This document shows positions 53,226 through 62,462 of a stretch of 64,000 nt of DNA, one piece after another. Origin of the DNA: Pedococcus cremeus (GTDB taxonomy: Bacteria > Actinomycetota > Actinomycetes > Actinomycetales > Dermatophilaceae). The translations under genes and the position numbers were made by a program. Each line of letters starts with the position of its first letter. Position 1 is the first letter of the stretch. The stretch covers positions 124,001 to 188,000 of the forward strand of contig NZ_FOHB01000007.1 of the NCBI RefSeq assembly GCF_900111375.1, given 5' to 3'. The notes beneath the pieces were generated by a model that saw nothing but the letters and a program-made list of their open reading frames with translations, had not been told where the DNA came from and did not search any database.

Positions 53226-55718
53226 ATGCCTCTTCCGCGCTTCTCCCGACCGAGGTTGCTGCCTGCCGTTGCGGCCAGCACCGGCGCCCTGCTCACCCTC
53301 TCGGTCGTGACGACCGGGCCGATGGCCGGCCTCGGCTCCTCGTCGCCACGCCCGGTCAACCCGCACTTCCAGGCGGTCTCGCTGTCGCCGATGCCCCAGG
53401 ACGCGGTCGCCGGGGCGGCGAAGGCATCGAGCCTGCCTCCGCAGGACGGTGCGGGCAGCACCACGCCCAGCGCGGCGCCGAGCGCCGGGTCGACGTCCGC
53501 GCCGAGCGGCCGGACGGCTCACGCCCAGGCCGCACCGACGATCCGCTCCGGCGCGGTCAGCCCGGTGCAGCCGACCAGGGGCAGGCTGAAGGTGGTCGGC
53601 GTGACCTGGCCGCAGGGCCGGCTGGGCAAGGCCGACCGGGTGGAGTACCGCACGCAGGACAACGGTCGCTGGGGCCAGTGGCAGCCGATGGAGGTCTCCG
53701 ACGACCACGCCCCGGACCCGGGCACGGAGGAGGCCAGGCACGCCCGTGGCGGCACCGACCCCTACGTCGTCACCGGCGACGACGTGCAGGTGCGGGTGCT
53801 GAGCGAGAAGGCCAGCGTCGCCCCCGACGTGCGGCTCGACGTGGTCGACCCGATGAGCTCCCCGGCCGACAGTGCCGCGGTCGCGTCGCCGGGTGCGGCC
53901 TCGGCCGCCGGCGCGCGACCGACGATCTACACGCGGGCCCAGTGGGGCGCCGACGAGAGCCTGCGAAAGGGAACGCCGGAGTACGGCACCATCAAGGCCG
54001 GCTTCGTCCACCACACGGTCGACTCCAACAGCTACACCTCGAGCCAGGTGCCGGCGATCATCCGCGGCATCTACGCCTTCCACGTCAACGGACGCGGCTG
54101 GAGCGACATCGGCTACAACTTCCTGATCGACAAGTTCGGCCGCACCTGGGAGGGCCGCTACGGCGGGATCGACCAGCCGGTGATCGGCGCGCACACCGGC
54201 GGCTTCAACTCCCAGCTCTTCGGCGCGGCCGCCATCGGCACCTACAGCACGACGACCCCGCCGACGGCCCTGCTCAACGCCTACAGCAAGCTGCTGGCCT
54301 GGAAGCTGAGCCTGGCCCACGTCGACGCCGCCGGCACGGTGCTGCTCGACGGCATGACCACCAAGGTCTACACGGTCTCCGGGCACCGCGACGCCTCCGG
54401 CAGCATCAACGACACCGAGTGCCCGGGCAACGCCCTCTACGCCAAGCTGCCGACGTTGCGGACCAACGCCAAGGCGCTGCAGGGCACGATGTTCTACGGC
54501 CCGAAGGCGTCCTCGACGTCGTGGTACTACGGCTCGGCTGGCCCGACCATCACCGCGAAGCCGAGCACCAGCCTGACCTGGTCGCTTCAGGTGAACAGCC
54601 CCTGCCGCACCGAGACCCTGGCCACCGTCAAGGGCTCGGCCACCACGACGACCGGCATCAACGCCGCGTGGAACGGCAAGCTGGCCAGTGGCGCCTGGGC
54701 CCCGCCGGGCGAGTACGACCTCACCCTGACCGCCACCACCGGGTCGGGCACCCTCGTCAACGCGACCCCGTGGACCACCCGCGTGCGGGTCGTGGGCACG
54801 GCGACCTCCCCGCAGGGTTTCTGCCCCGACCGCGTCGCCGGGACCGACCGCTACGCCACCGCCGTCGCCGCCGCGAAGTCGGCCAACCCGTCGGCGAGGA
54901 CCGTCGTGCTGGCGAGCGGGGCCAACACCGGAATGCCCGACGCGCTGGTCTCGGCGCCGCTGGCCAAGGCCCGCAACGCGGCCCTGTTGCTCACGGCGCC
55001 CACCAGCCTGCCGGCGTCGGTCTCCTCGGAGATCACGCGCCGCAAGGCCACGACCGCGCTCATCGTGGGGGGCACCGGCGCCATCTCGAGCACCGTGCAG
55101 ACGCAGCTGAAGAACCTCGGCGTCACGAGCATCACCCGCTACAGCGGCTCCGACCGCTACGGAACGGCGGCAGCCGTCGCCAAGGGTGTCGGCGCGAGCA
55201 GCCCCGACGTCATGGTCGCCAGCGGCCTCGCGATGGCCGACGGCCTGGTGCTGTCGGGACCGGCGGCCGAGCTGAGGCGGCCGATCCTGCTGGTCAACGA
55301 CCGGGGTGTCCCGGCGTCGACCGCCACGGCCCTGACGCAGCTCGGCACCGAGCGCACCGTGGTGGCCGGCGGCACCGGCGTCGTGCCCGACGCCGTGCTG
55401 GCGCAGCTGCCCAGCCCGACCCGGGTGGCCGGCGCGAACCGCTACGCCACCTCCAGCGCGCTGGCGACGTGGGCACGTGGCGTCATGCCGGTCTCGAGCG
55501 TGCTGGCGGCTTCCGGTGAGGACGCCGGGCTCGTCGACACCCTCTCGGGCGGGCAGTTCGGCCGGGCCACGCTCTACGTCACGTCGCTGCGGGTGCCGGC
55601 CGACGTCGCCTCGTGGCTCGACGGGGCACCGGACCTTCAGAAGGCCACCGTGCTCGGCGGCTCCGGCGTGGTCGACGACCTCGTCGCGGGCCGGGTCCAG
55701 CGGGCAGTTCTGCAGTGA
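53226..55718 (+). CDS. secreted N-acetylmuramoyl-L-alanine amidase (PGRP fold) with CWB2 repeats
   Basis: An 830-residue exported protein. A signal region ([22 protein letters not shown]) is followed by a Pro/Ser linker. The PGRP/amidase-2 domain (about 230-410) has [12 protein letters not shown], the VHHT zinc His (262), [15 protein letters not shown] and GHRDASG...NDTECPG, holding the second His and Cys ligands. A FlgD-like Ig segment follows ([10 protein letters not shown]...), then three CWB2 modules starting [22 protein letters not shown] and [12 protein letters not shown]. It cleaves stem peptides from wall glycans while held on the wall. ATG 53226 is chosen. Confidence 0.87.
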   Translation: MPLPRFSRPRLLPAVAASTGALLTLSVVTTGPMAGLGSSSPRPVNPHFQAVSLSPMPQDAVAGAAKASSLPPQDGAGSTTPSAAPSAGSTSAPSGRTAHAQAAPTIRSGAVSPVQPTRGRLKVVGVTWPQGRLGKADRVEYRTQDNGRWGQWQPMEVSDDHAPDPGTEEARHARGGTDPYVVTGDDVQVRVLSEKASVAPDVRLDVVDPMSSPADSAAVASPGAASAAGARPTIYTRAQWGADESLRKGTPEYGTIKAGFVHHTVDSNSYTSSQVPAIIRGIYAFHVNGRGWSDIGYNFLIDKFGRTWEGRYGGIDQPVIGAHTGGFNSQLFGAAAIGTYSTTTPPTALLNAYSKLLAWKLSLAHVDAAGTVLLDGMTTKVYTVSGHRDASGSINDTECPGNALYAKLPTLRTNAKALQGTMFYGPKASSTSWYYGSAGPTITAKPSTSLTWSLQVNSPCRTETLATVKGSATTTTGINAAWNGKLASGAWAPPGEYDLTLTATTGSGTLVNATPWTTRVRVVGTATSPQGFCPDRVAGTDRYATAVAAAKSANPSARTVVLASGANTGMPDALVSAPLAKARNAALLLTAPTSLPASVSSEITRRKATTALIVGGTGAISSTVQTQLKNLGVTSITRYSGSDRYGTAAAVAKGVGASSPDVMVASGLAMADGLVLSGPAAELRRPILLVNDRGVPASTATALTQLGTERTVVAGGTGVVPDAVLAQLPSPTRVAGANRYATSSALATWARGVMPVSSVLAASGEDAGLVDTLSGGQFGRATLYVTSLRVPADVASWLDGAPDLQKATVLGGSGVVDDLVAGRVQRAVLQ

Positions 55719-55759
55719 GGACCGTGGCCGCGCGTCACGGGCAGGGAGGAACAGCAGTC

Positions 55760-58102
55760 ATGCGACAGACACAGAGGTATGCCGCGCGCGGCCTGAGCGC
55801 GCTGGCCGTGGGAGCGCTGGGCGTGACCCTGGCGGTGCCGGCGACGGCCGGCCTCGCGGCCGAGCCGCCCACCCCCGGTCCGGAGTGGGGCGTGATGCAG
55901 GAGCGTCCGCCGCTGAGCCAGAGCCAGGACCCCGACGCCGGCCCCACGGTGGAGAGCCCGAAGCTCGCCAGCGGCGCCAACGGCTCCACGCTGGCGGCCG
56001 CCGCCACGACCCCGGGCTGGGTCCTGCACGGCGCCGGCTGGGGCCACGGCCTCGGCATGAGCCAGTACGGCGCCTACGAGATGGCCAGGGCCGGCTACTC
56101 GGCCCAGCAGATCCTCGGCCACTACTACTCGGGCACGGCCTACACGAAGGTCGACGACAGCGACTGGGTCAACGTCAACGTCGTCTACGGCGCCGCCACC
56201 GTCACGACGGTCTCGCAGGCCCTGGTCAGCGGGGGAGGGGACTTCACGGTCTCCCTCGGCGGCAAGGTGATGTCGGGCAAGGTCGGCGACGCCGTGTCCT
56301 ACAGCGTCTCCAACAGCGTGGTGAAGGCGACCTGCTCCACGTGCTCGCCGACCAGCGTGACCGGCACCTCGAGCGCGCCGCTGGCGGTCATCCGGTGGGA
56401 CGACCGCGCCGACGCCGGCCTGCCCGCGACCAAGGGCGACACCCTGATGAAGGTCGGTGGCACCTGGTACAAGGACGGCGCCGCCATCGTCAGCGCGAAG
56501 TCGGCGAGCACGCTCAACGCGGTGCTGCAGGTGCGCATCCACGACGAGTACCTCGACTACCTGGCGGAGTCGCCGTGGTCGTGGTCGCTGGAGGCCCTCA
56601 AGGCACAGGCCGCCGCGGCCCGTGGCTACGTGCTGCGCAAGCACGACGCCGGCATCCGCAGCACCTGCAACTGCCACGTCTACGACACGACGGCCGACCA
56701 GGTCTACGGCGGCTACCCGAGCTCGGGCAACCGCACCTACTGGCCCAACTGGCAGAAGGCCGTCCGCGCCACCGGCGAGGCGAGCACGGGTTACGTCTCG
56801 ACCTACGACGGCAGCATCATCCAGGCCTTCTACTCGTCCTCGTCCGGCGGTCGCACGGAGAACAACGAGGACGTCTGGTACAACCTCTCGACCGGCACGG
56901 CCGACCCGATCGGCTACCTGCGCGGCGTCTCCGACTCCTGGAGCCTGAAGCCCAGCAACCCAGCCGCTTCCTGGCGGCAGGTCACGAGCGGGTGGTCGAT
57001 GGCCAGCGTCTTCGGCCTGCCCGACGTCGCCCGCCTCGACCTGAGCGCGCGCACCGCCAACGGCGGCATCAAGAGCGCCACCGCGACCTCCTCGAGCGGC
57101 GCCACCCGCACCATCACCGGCGACCAGTTCCGCACGATCGCCGCGTCCGGCACCTCCTACTCGAGCCGGGTCAACTCGACCATGATCCGTCACCTCACGC
57201 AGCGGCTCGGTGGCGCGAACCGGTATGCCGTCGGCGCGGCCGTCGCCCGCTCCGTCGCCCCCGGTGCCACCTCGGTCGTCATCGCCAGCGGCGAGAACAC
57301 CAACCTGCCCGACGCCTCCGTCGCGGGGCCGCTGGCGTCGACGCTCAGCTCGCCGCTGCTGCTGACCTCGAAGGACCGGCTCCCCGACGAGACCGGCGCC
57401 GAGCTGAGCCGGCGGGGGAGCGTGCTGAAGACCGCCTACGTCGTCGGCGGCGAGGGCGCCGTCTCCTCCACGGTGGTCGCCCAGCTCCAGCAGCGCGGGC
57501 TCACGGTCGTGCGGGTCGCCGGCGCGGACCGCTACCAGACCGCGGCTGCGGTGGCCCGTGAGATCGGCAAGCGACGCACGGTCACGGCCGTGATGCTGGC
57601 GGGCGGCTTCGGCCTCGCCGACGCCCTTGCCGGCTCGGGCCCCGCATCGGCGCTGAAGGAGCCCATCCTGCTCACCCCCGCCGACAGCCTCGCCACCGCC
57701 ACGTCGTCGGCGATGACGGACCTGGGGGCGAAGTACGTCCACATCGTCGGTGGCACGGCCGTGGTCAGCCAGGGCGTGGAGGACACCCTGAGGAAGGACA
57801 AGACGGTGCGGCGCCTCGGTGGCGACAACCGCTACGACGTCTCGGCCACCATCGCGAACTACTTCCGCGGGCAGATGCCGTCGACCGCGGAGATGGTCGT
57901 CACCTCGGGCCAGGACGCCTCGCTCGTCGACTCGCTCGTCGCGGGCACCCGCCGCAGCCTCATGGTGCTGGTGAGCCCGACGTCGCTGCCGGCCACTGCT
58001 GCAGAGGTCATGCAGCGAACGCCCGGCCTCGAGACGGTGACGGCCGTCGGCGGCACCGCCGTCGTGGCCAACGGCGTGCTGACCAGGGCATCGCGAAGCT
58101 GA
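55760..58102 (+). CDS. SpoIID/LytB-domain protein with CWB2 repeats
   Basis: A 780-residue exported protein with signal [20 protein letters not shown]. The SpoIID core starts with the GHG motif ([20 protein letters not shown], residues about 89-106), unusually at its front. It continues to [33 protein letters not shown], where Glu270 matches the catalytic Glu, and [14 protein letters not shown]. SpoIID proteins are lytic transglycosylases acting on denuded glycan, which would complement the amidase 41 nt upstream. Three CWB2 modules form the C-terminus ([22 protein letters not shown] and [11 protein letters not shown]). GGAGGA lies 9 nt before the ATG. Confidence 0.88.
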   Translation: MRQTQRYAARGLSALAVGALGVTLAVPATAGLAAEPPTPGPEWGVMQERPPLSQSQDPDAGPTVESPKLASGANGSTLAAAATTPGWVLHGAGWGHGLGMSQYGAYEMARAGYSAQQILGHYYSGTAYTKVDDSDWVNVNVVYGAATVTTVSQALVSGGGDFTVSLGGKVMSGKVGDAVSYSVSNSVVKATCSTCSPTSVTGTSSAPLAVIRWDDRADAGLPATKGDTLMKVGGTWYKDGAAIVSAKSASTLNAVLQVRIHDEYLDYLAESPWSWSLEALKAQAAAARGYVLRKHDAGIRSTCNCHVYDTTADQVYGGYPSSGNRTYWPNWQKAVRATGEASTGYVSTYDGSIIQAFYSSSSGGRTENNEDVWYNLSTGTADPIGYLRGVSDSWSLKPSNPAASWRQVTSGWSMASVFGLPDVARLDLSARTANGGIKSATATSSSGATRTITGDQFRTIAASGTSYSSRVNSTMIRHLTQRLGGANRYAVGAAVARSVAPGATSVVIASGENTNLPDASVAGPLASTLSSPLLLTSKDRLPDETGAELSRRGSVLKTAYVVGGEGAVSSTVVAQLQQRGLTVVRVAGADRYQTAAAVAREIGKRRTVTAVMLAGGFGLADALAGSGPASALKEPILLTPADSLATATSSAMTDLGAKYVHIVGGTAVVSQGVEDTLRKDKTVRRLGGDNRYDVSATIANYFRGQMPSTAEMVVTSGQDASLVDSLVAGTRRSLMVLVSPTSLPATAAEVMQRTPGLETVTAVGGTAVVANGVLTRASRS

Positions 58103-58164
58103 CCCGGTCGTCAGCGGTCCGACGCCACTGACCCGGCGCCGACGCGAGAGAGCCGACACGAGAG

Positions 58165-58192
58165 AAGGGGCCCCGCTGGTGCGGGGCCCCTT
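58165..58192. terminator. strong terminator between SpoIID-CWB2 and scoB
   Basis: AAGGGGCCCCGC (58165-58176), loop TGGT, GCGGGGCCCCTT (58181-58192): a 12 bp perfect stem between convergent genes. Confidence 0.85.
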
Positions 58193-58193
58193 C

Positions 58194-58278
58194 CCATGTG
58201 TGCCGCCACGCGGCATACCGGGTCCTCAGGTGAGGACCATGTGTGCCGCCACGCGGCATACCGGGTCCTCAGGTGAGG
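58194..58278. repeat. 43 bp tandem duplication at the scoB 3' end
   Basis: A unit beginning CCATGTGTGCCGCC and containing CGGCATACC and CCTCAGGTGAGG occurs at 58194 and again at 58237. The second copy holds the scoB stop codon and its last codons; the first lies beyond the stop. Both contain the window-wide octamer. Confidence 0.9.
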
Positions 58279-58907
58279 TCGACGGTGAACTCCGGCTCGG
58301 TCCTCTGGCGCACCTCGTCCTCGGTGACGCCGTGCGCGAGCTCGCGCAGCACCAGGCCGTCGCCGGTGACGTCGAAGACGCACAGGTCGGTGATGATGCG
58401 CTCGACGACGCCGCGCCCGGTGTAGGGGAGCGAGCACTCCTTCACGATCTTGTAGGAGCCGTCCTTGGCGGTGTGCTCCATCAGCACGATGACCTTCTTG
58501 GCACCGTGCACGAGGTCCATCGCGCCGCCCATGCCCTTGACCATCTTGCCGGGGATCATCCAGTTGGCGATGTCGCCCTTGGCCGAGACCTGCATCGCGC
58601 CGAGGATCGCGGCGTCGACCTTGCCGCCGCGGATCATCCCGAAGGAGGTCGCGGAGTCGAAGAAGGAGGCGCCCTTGCGCAGGGTCACCGTCTCCTTGCC
58701 GGCGTTGATGAGGTCAGGGTCCTCGTCGCCCTCGAAGGGGTACGCACCGACGCCGAGGATGCCGTTCTCGGACTGCAGCACGATCTCGACGTCGTCCGGC
58801 ACGTAGTTGGGGACCAGCGTCGGCAGGCCGATGCCGAGGTTGACGTAGGCGCCGTCGGAGAGCTCTGCGGCAGCGCGGGCGGCCATCTCCTCACGGGTCA
58901 GGGCCAT
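58269..58907 (-). CDS. scoB: 3-oxoacid CoA-transferase subunit B
   Basis: A 212-residue beta subunit: [37 protein letters not shown] carries the catalytic Glu in SENGILG. It also has [31 protein letters not shown] and EPEFTVDL at the end. With subunit A it moves CoA from succinyl-CoA to acetoacetate, linking ketone bodies to central metabolism. Its ATG follows the scoA TGA after one base. Confidence 0.92.
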   Translation of the reverse strand: MALTREEMAARAAAELSDGAYVNLGIGLPTLVPNYVPDDVEIVLQSENGILGVGAYPFEGDEDPDLINAGKETVTLRKGASFFDSATSFGMIRGGKVDAAILGAMQVSAKGDIANWMIPGKMVKGMGGAMDLVHGAKKVIVLMEHTAKDGSYKIVKECSLPYTGRGVVERIITDLCVFDVTGDGLVLRELAHGVTEDEVRQRTEPEFTVDLT

Positions 58908-58908
58908 C

Positions 58909-59703
58909 TCAGGCCTCCTTGCTGTCGGTCGCGGGACGGGGACGGGTGGTGAGGCGCTCGATGCGCTTCTCGGCCGCCTGCTCCGGGCCGAGCGGCAGCA
59001 CGCGCTGGACATAGATGCCCGGCAGGTGGATCTCGTCGGGGTCGAGGTCTCCCGGGTCGACGAGCTCCTCGACCTCGGCGATGGTGACCCGACCGGCCAT
59101 GGCGCACAACGGGTTGAAGTTGCGGGCCGACTTGTTGAAGACGAGGTTGCCGTGGCGGTCGCCCTTCCACGCCCGCACCAGGCCGAAGTCGGCGACGATC
59201 GCCCGCTCGAGGACGAACTCCTTCTCCTCACCGTCGACCTCGAAGACCTTGGTCTCCTTGGGCGGGGACGCCACCGCCACCGAGCCGTCGGTGTTGTAGC
59301 GCCAGGGCAGGCCGCCCTCGGCGATCTGGGTGCCGGCGCCGGTGACCGTGTAGAAGCCGGGGATGCCGGCGCCACCGGCGCGCAGCCGCTCGGCCAGGGT
59401 GCCCTGCGGCGTCAGCTCCACCTCGAGCTCACCCTGCAGGTACTGGCGCGCGAACTCCTTGTTCTCGCCGACGTACGACGACACCATCCGCCGGATGCGC
59501 TTGTCGCGCAGCAGGATGCCGAGCCCCCAGTCATCCACGCCGCAGTTGTTCGAGATGGCCTCGAGGTCGCTCACCCCCGCGTCGTGCAGGGCCGCGATGA
59601 GCACGCTGGGCACACCGCAGAGGCCGAACCCACCGACCGCCAGGGAGGAGCCGTCGACGATCCCGTCGATGGCCTCGGATGCTGAGGAGACGACTTTGTC
59701 CAT
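58909..59703 (-). CDS. scoA: 3-oxoacid CoA-transferase subunit A
   Basis: A 264-residue alpha subunit with [27 protein letters not shown] (Gly-rich CoA loop), [57 protein letters not shown] and [28 protein letters not shown] lies 7 nt before the ATG at 59703, so the message is likely leaderless. Confidence 0.92.
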   Translation of the reverse strand: MDKVVSSASEAIDGIVDGSSLAVGGFGLCGVPSVLIAALHDAGVSDLEAISNNCGVDDWGLGILLRDKRIRRMVSSYVGENKEFARQYLQGELEVELTPQGTLAERLRAGGAGIPGFYTVTGAGTQIAEGGLPWRYNTDGSVAVASPPKETKVFEVDGEEKEFVLERAIVADFGLVRAWKGDRHGNLVFNKSARNFNPLCAMAGRVTIAEVEELVDPGDLDPDEIHLPGIYVQRVLPLGPEQAAEKRIERLTTRPRPATDSKEA

Positions 59704-59710
59704 GAGCCGG

Positions 59711-59716
59711 ACTCTA
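59711..59716 (-). promoter_or_regulatory. -10 element TAGAGT for scoAB
   Basis: TAGAGT on the minus strand is 7 nt from the ATG of scoA, with no ribosome-binding site. Confidence 0.5.
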
Positions 59717-59871
59717 GCGCCGCCCGGGGCATCGACATGCGTGCCCCCGCACCATCACCAGCCCGATCGAGCGTGCTCCGCGCACACGGGCCCGAGGTCG
59801 GCTCCTGCGGCGGGGGCGGCGTGCGCGCATCAGCCGTTCGGACGAGGGCCGTAAGAATTTCACGTCTGTAG

Positions 59872-59881
59872 TTCACGTGAA
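59872..59881. promoter_or_regulatory. TTCACGTGAA palindrome, candidate operator
   Basis: A perfect 10 bp palindrome, with a partial copy (TTCACGT at 59859) 13 bp upstream, lies before the peptidoglycan-binding gene. A dimeric regulator is likely; the identity is unknown. Confidence 0.35.
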
Positions 59882-60033
59882 GCGGTTGTGACCTGGTGCG
59901 ACCAGTGGGACAAATGTCTCGCTCGGAGTCTTCTGTGGCTGCTGGTGACTCAGAGCCGGTTTGTCGTCGTGGTACCGATCAGCCTCCCGTGACCCGGGCG
60001 GCGTCGTCCCCTCTCTTCACCGCAGGAGTGCTC

Positions 60034-61692
60034 GTGTCCTTCGCCACCCGCGCGTTCGGTGTCCTGTCCGTGCCGGTCCTCGGCGTCCCGCTCGTGGCCG
60101 GGGCGGCGCAGGCCACGACGGTGCCGAGGCCCCCGACGAAGGCGCTGCCGTCGGCGCTCGACATCGCCCCGCCCTACAACGGCCAGAAGGTCTGCGACCC
60201 GCACGCCAAGCCCGGGGTGGTGGCCTTCGCCGAGCTGATGGTCAGCCACTACAAGGTCGGGTCGGCCCAGCCCTGGTACATGGAGCGCAGCTGCAACAAC
60301 GGCGTCACCGAGCACTCCGACGGCCGCGCCTGGGACTGGATGCTCAGCGTCAACAGCACGGACCAGAAGGCGATCGCCGACTCCGTCGTCGCCTGGCTGT
60401 CGGCGCCCGACGCCCAGGGTCGTCCCGGGGCCATGGCCCGCCGCTTCGGGATCATGTACATCATCTGGAACAAGAAGATGTGGCGGGCCTACGACCCCGG
60501 TCGCGGTTGGGCCACCTACACGGGTTCCGCGCCGCACACCGACCACATCCACTTCTCGTTCACCTGGGACGGCGCCTACAAGCGCACGTCCTGGTGGACC
60601 GGCCGGGCGGTCACCACGGTCGACCCCGGCCCCACGCCGAGCCCGACCACGCCTCCCGCCGCGCCCTCCAGCGTCTACACGGTGCTGATCCAGGGCAGCT
60701 CCGGCCCCGACGTCGCCCTGGCGCAGAAGGTGATCGGTGTCCCCGCCGACGGCATCTTCGGGCCGATGACCCTGGCAGCGCTGAAGAAGTGGCAGGCCGC
60801 CAACGGCGTTCCGGTGACCGGCAAGCTCGACGCCGCGACGTGGGCCAAGATGGTCGCCCTCGGCAAGGTGCCCGCCCGCGGCACGACCTCCACGCCTGCC
60901 CCGGTCCCCTCCACGCCGGTCCCCTCCGCGCCGTCACCGACGACCCCGGCCGCCACGACCTCGCCGCTGGCGAGGTACGCCTCCACGACCCTCAAGCGCG
61001 GGTCCACCGGCGCCCCCGTGGTCGCGCTCCAGAAGGCCCTCACCATCACCGCCGACGGCCAGTTCGGCCCGCAGACCGAGGGTGCTGTGCGCGCCTTCCA
61101 GAGCCGCAAGAAGCTGCCGGTCACCGGGGTGGTGGCGACGCTGACGTGGCAGGCGCTCATGGGCAAGACCACTCCCTCCGAGCCCACGTCGTCGCGCAGC
61201 ACGTCGCGGCCGCCGGTGACCACACCGCCCCCGGCGGCCGCCAAGCCGACCGTCACCACGGCATACACGGCGGTCTCGAAGGTGGTGCTGAAGCAGGGCT
61301 CGACGGGCACCGCGGTGCGCGTCCTCCAGCGCGCCCTCGGCGGGCTCGCGGTCGACGGCGCCTACGGGCCGCGCACGGCCGCAGCGGTGAGCTCGTTCCA
61401 GAAGGCCCACCAGCTCAAGGCGACCGGCGTGACCGACGCCAAGGTCTGGAAGGCCCTCGAGGCGCGCGACTACCCGCTCCTGAAGTACCGCACCACCGTG
61501 CTGAAGAAGGGCTCGTCCGGTGCCGCCGTCGTCGCGCTTCAGAAGGCGCTGCGCGTCGGTGCCGACGGCCAGTTCGGCCCGCAGACGGAGGCAGCGGTCA
61601 AGGCCCTGCAGGGGCGGGCGAAGATCGCCCGCACCGGCGTCGTGGCGTCGCTGACCTGGCAGGCGCTCGAGGCGGAGCTGCGCCGCCGCTGA
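60034..61692 (+). CDS. secreted M15-like hydrolase with four peptidoglycan-binding repeats
   Basis: A 552-residue exported protein. A signal peptide (FGVLSVPVLGVPLVAGAAQA) is followed by a catalytic module with TEHSDGRAWDWML and HTDHIHFSFTW, the H-x6-D and HxH zinc motifs of M15/ARB_07466-type peptidases. Four PG_binding_1 repeats follow (each with GSTGAPVVALQKAL / DGQFGPQTEGAVRAFQ type), with Pro/Thr linkers. AGGAG lies 5 nt before GTG 60034; the upstream in-frame ATG runs through a structured region without a signal peptide. It probably trims wall peptides. Confidence 0.83.
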   Translation: MSFATRAFGVLSVPVLGVPLVAGAAQATTVPRPPTKALPSALDIAPPYNGQKVCDPHAKPGVVAFAELMVSHYKVGSAQPWYMERSCNNGVTEHSDGRAWDWMLSVNSTDQKAIADSVVAWLSAPDAQGRPGAMARRFGIMYIIWNKKMWRAYDPGRGWATYTGSAPHTDHIHFSFTWDGAYKRTSWWTGRAVTTVDPGPTPSPTTPPAAPSSVYTVLIQGSSGPDVALAQKVIGVPADGIFGPMTLAALKKWQAANGVPVTGKLDAATWAKMVALGKVPARGTTSTPAPVPSTPVPSAPSPTTPAATTSPLARYASTTLKRGSTGAPVVALQKALTITADGQFGPQTEGAVRAFQSRKKLPVTGVVATLTWQALMGKTTPSEPTSSRSTSRPPVTTPPPAAAKPTVTTAYTAVSKVVLKQGSTGTAVRVLQRALGGLAVDGAYGPRTAAAVSSFQKAHQLKATGVTDAKVWKALEARDYPLLKYRTTVLKKGSSGAAVVALQKALRVGADGQFGPQTEAAVKALQGRAKIARTGVVASLTWQALEAELRRR

Positions 61693-61708
61693 CCTCAGCG
61701 CGCGGTGT

Positions 61709-62428
61709 TCAGAGAGGCAGGGTGACGCCCTCGGCCTCCAGCCGCGCCCGGTCGCCCTCGGTCGGCGCGGGTCCGCGCGAGAGCACGAGCGAGCCGTCGA
61801 GCGCCCAGACCGCCAGCGCGTCGAGCAGCACCTGCCCGAGGTCGTCCGCGCGGGTGTGCAGGCGGGTGCCCTGTGGCCAGTCCCGTTGTGGCACAACGGC
61901 TGCGTATGCCGTGGGGCCGGCTGAGGTGCGCAACGCCGGGTCGTCGTCGGACGGCTCCTCCCAGGCGCTGAACTGGTCGCCGAAGGTGGACAGCTCGCGG
62001 GCCTCGTCCATGACGCCGGTCGGCGGCAGCTCGGGGGCGGAACGGGCCAGGGCAGGCAGCGTGACCAGGACGCCCGCGGTGGCGTCGGCCGCCACGTCGG
62101 GGTCGTCGGTGACCGTGAGGTCGGCGTCGCCGTCGGCACCACCGACGCTCACGCAGCCGCCGACCGACCAGACCGCCAGCGCCCAGTAGAGCGCGCGCCA
62201 GTGCGGGGGCAGGGCCAGCCGCACGGTCGAGCCCGGCTCGACGTCGAACTCGTCCTGCAGCGCGTTGGCCGCCTTGTTGACCCAGTTGGCGAGCACCTTC
62301 GCGCTGAGCTCGATGCGCTCGCCGGCGGTGGGCCCGGGGGTGTCGTCGTACCACGTGACCCGGGGTCGGGCCGGGTCGGAACGCAGCAGGTGGGCGAGGA
62401 CGTCGGCAGGGGTGCGTGGGGCGCGCAT
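61709..62428 (-). CDS. TIGR03089 family protein
   Basis: A 239-residue protein resembling the N-terminal half of ANL-type acyl-adenylate enzymes (RVTWYDDTPGPTAGERIELSAKVLANWVNKAANALQDEFDVEPGSTVRLALPPHWRALYWALAVWSVGGCVSVG) without a complete adenylation core. It matches the actinobacterial TIGR03089 family, often found near wall-polymer genes in mycobacteria. No enzyme activity can be claimed. TAGGCT precedes its ATG by 7 nt. Confidence 0.8.
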   Translation of the reverse strand: MRAPRTPADVLAHLLRSDPARPRVTWYDDTPGPTAGERIELSAKVLANWVNKAANALQDEFDVEPGSTVRLALPPHWRALYWALAVWSVGGCVSVGGADGDADLTVTDDPDVAADATAGVLVTLPALARSAPELPPTGVMDEARELSTFGDQFSAWEEPSDDDPALRTSAGPTAYAAVVPQRDWPQGTRLHTRADDLGQVLLDALAVWALDGSLVLSRGPAPTEGDRARLEAEGVTLPL

Positions 62429-62435
62429 GGACCCC

Positions 62436-62441
62436 AGCCTA
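62436..62441 (-). promoter_or_regulatory. -10 element TAGGCT for TIGR03089
   Basis: TAGGCT on the minus strand is 7 nt from the ATG at 62428, with no ribosome-binding site. Confidence 0.5.
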
Positions 62442-62448
62442 GGAGCGA

Positions 62449-62454
62449 TAGCGT
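62449..62454 (+). promoter_or_regulatory. -10 element TAGCGT for the last gene
   Basis: TAGCGT is 8 nt before the GTG at 62463, and 7 nt from the opposing -10. The two -10 elements sit almost back to back. Confidence 0.5.
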
Positions 62455-62462
62455 GGCCGACC

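Larger units (their letters stand above)
59704..60033. other. divergent region, scoA and peptidoglycan-binding gene
   Basis: About 330 bp with the leaderless -10 of scoA (59711-59716), TTCACGT repeats at 59859 and 59872, the 10 bp palindrome TTCACGTGAA at 59872-59881, and a CTGGT/ACCAG hairpin (59893-59905) inside a 5' leader of over 100 nt. No gene seen. Confidence 0.6.

Noticed and set aside
59840-60033. c-di-AMP (ydaO) riboswitch, often upstream of actinobacterial wall hydrolases
   Set aside because: The conserved GGGGACCCA-type and GAA/GGA core segments are not present.
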